DNA of 5,960 bases, from positions 1 to 5,960 of the forward strand of contig JAJFJX010000378.1 of assembly GCA_021773655.1 (NCBI GenBank), given 5' to 3'. The translations under genes and the position numbers were made by a program. This DNA comes from Panacagrimonas sp. GTDB taxonomy: Bacteria; Pseudomonadota; Gammaproteobacteria; Nevskiales; Nevskiaceae. The notes under the pieces were generated by a model. The model saw only the letters and a list, made by a program, of their open reading frames with translations, was not told the origin of the DNA and made no database searches. This document shows, piece by piece, positions 5,690 through 5,960 of the stretch; within the stretch, counting starts at the first letter, position 1, and each line of letters starts with the position of its first letter.

Positions 5690-5960
5690 TCAGGCCCCGC
5701 AGGCAGGGTGCCGATGGCAACTCGTCAGGTGATCGTTGACCACCCCCATCGCCTGCAGATACGCGTAGACGATGGTGCTGCCCACGAACTTGAAGCCGCG
5801 CTTGAGCAGGTCCTTGCTGAGGCGGTCGGACAACTCGGTCCGTGGCGGCACCTGCTTGAGTTCGTTCCAATGATTGAGCAGGGGTTTGCCGCCCACCCAG
5901 TTCCACAGGTAACGATCAAAACTGCCGAATTCCTCTTGCACGGCCAGAAATGCGCGCGCA
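5690..5960 (-). CDS. tag: DNA-3-methyladenine glycosylase I (Tag), N-terminus beyond window edge
   Basis: C-terminal 89 residues of the base-excision repair enzyme that removes 3-methyladenine from alkylated DNA; E. coli Tag has 187 residues, so about half is here. The frame is open to the right edge and reads ARAFLAVQEEFGSFDRYLWN, then VGGKPLLNHW, then the highly diagnostic LSKDLLKRGFKFVGSTIVYA and LQAMGVVNDH. The end, NDHLTSC, keeps the His and Cys four residues apart that supply two of the zinc ligands in E. coli Tag (H175 and C179). The other two ligands and the active-site Glu lie in the missing N-terminal half. Internal GTG/ATG codons such as that at 5941 are not the real start. The gene converges with the dehydrogenase gene, and its own promoter is outside the window. 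Confidence 0.96.
   Translation of the reverse strand, partial: ARAFLAVQEEFGSFDRYLWNWVGGKPLLNHWNELKQVPPRTELSDRLSKDLLKRGFKFVGSTIVYAYLQAMGVVNDHLTSCHRHPACGA

Noticed and set aside
5430..5906. 158-codon minus-strand open frame across the dehydrogenase gene end and tag
   Set aside because: It overlaps tag in another frame and the dehydrogenase antisense. Its sequence is low-complexity and unrelated to any family, while tag in the neighbouring frame is clear.

Overview
This window looks like an ordinary, GC-rich chromosomal stretch from a proteobacterium, most likely a gammaproteobacterium. The TldD, CoaD, RsmD and Tag proteins all read closely against their E. coli counterparts as I remember them. 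The strong G/C bias at third positions would suit a Xanthomonadales/Nevskiales-type genome, but that placement is only an inference. I see no mobile element, CRISPR array, tRNA or rRNA, and no sign of recent transfer.

Layout. Positions 1-4612 hold a compact run of genes, all on the minus strand. In order of transcription they are: tldD (metalloprotease, 4612-3164); a 43-codon single-helix membrane ORF (3156-3025); a doubtful 47-codon ORF (3012-2869); rsmD (16S rRNA methyltransferase, 2872-2285); coaD (phosphopantetheine adenylyltransferase, 2288-1791); a BtuF-like helical-backbone receptor without a signal peptide (1761-997); and a Kef-type CPA2 cation:proton antiporter (starting at 896 and running off the left edge). 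Spacing is tight: 7 nt, 12 nt, a 4-nt ATGA overlap, another 4-nt ATGA overlap, 29 nt and 100 nt. The genes are therefore probably co-transcribed for at least part of this run.

A 152-bp divergent intergenic region (4613-4764) follows. It contains a 14-bp perfect GC palindrome and a CATAAT box pointing right. It separates tldD from a plus-strand short-chain dehydrogenase (4765-5583) that resembles the 2,4-dienoyl-CoA reductase/DECR2 branch. After a 106-bp convergent gap with a GC hairpin, the C-terminal half of tag (3-methyladenine DNA glycosylase I) enters from the right edge on the minus strand.

The genes do not form one pathway. They cover rRNA modification, coenzyme A synthesis, corrinoid or metal-chelate binding, cation/proton exchange, proteolytic maturation by TldD (with a TldE partner that is not in this window), acyl-CoA-type redox chemistry and alkylation repair. 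I found no convincing undescribed system. The points most worth checking are the two small ORFs between tldD and rsmD (same frame, separated by one TGA plus four codons), the apparently cytoplasmic BtuF-like protein, and the SDR that lacks the usual catalytic tyrosine.
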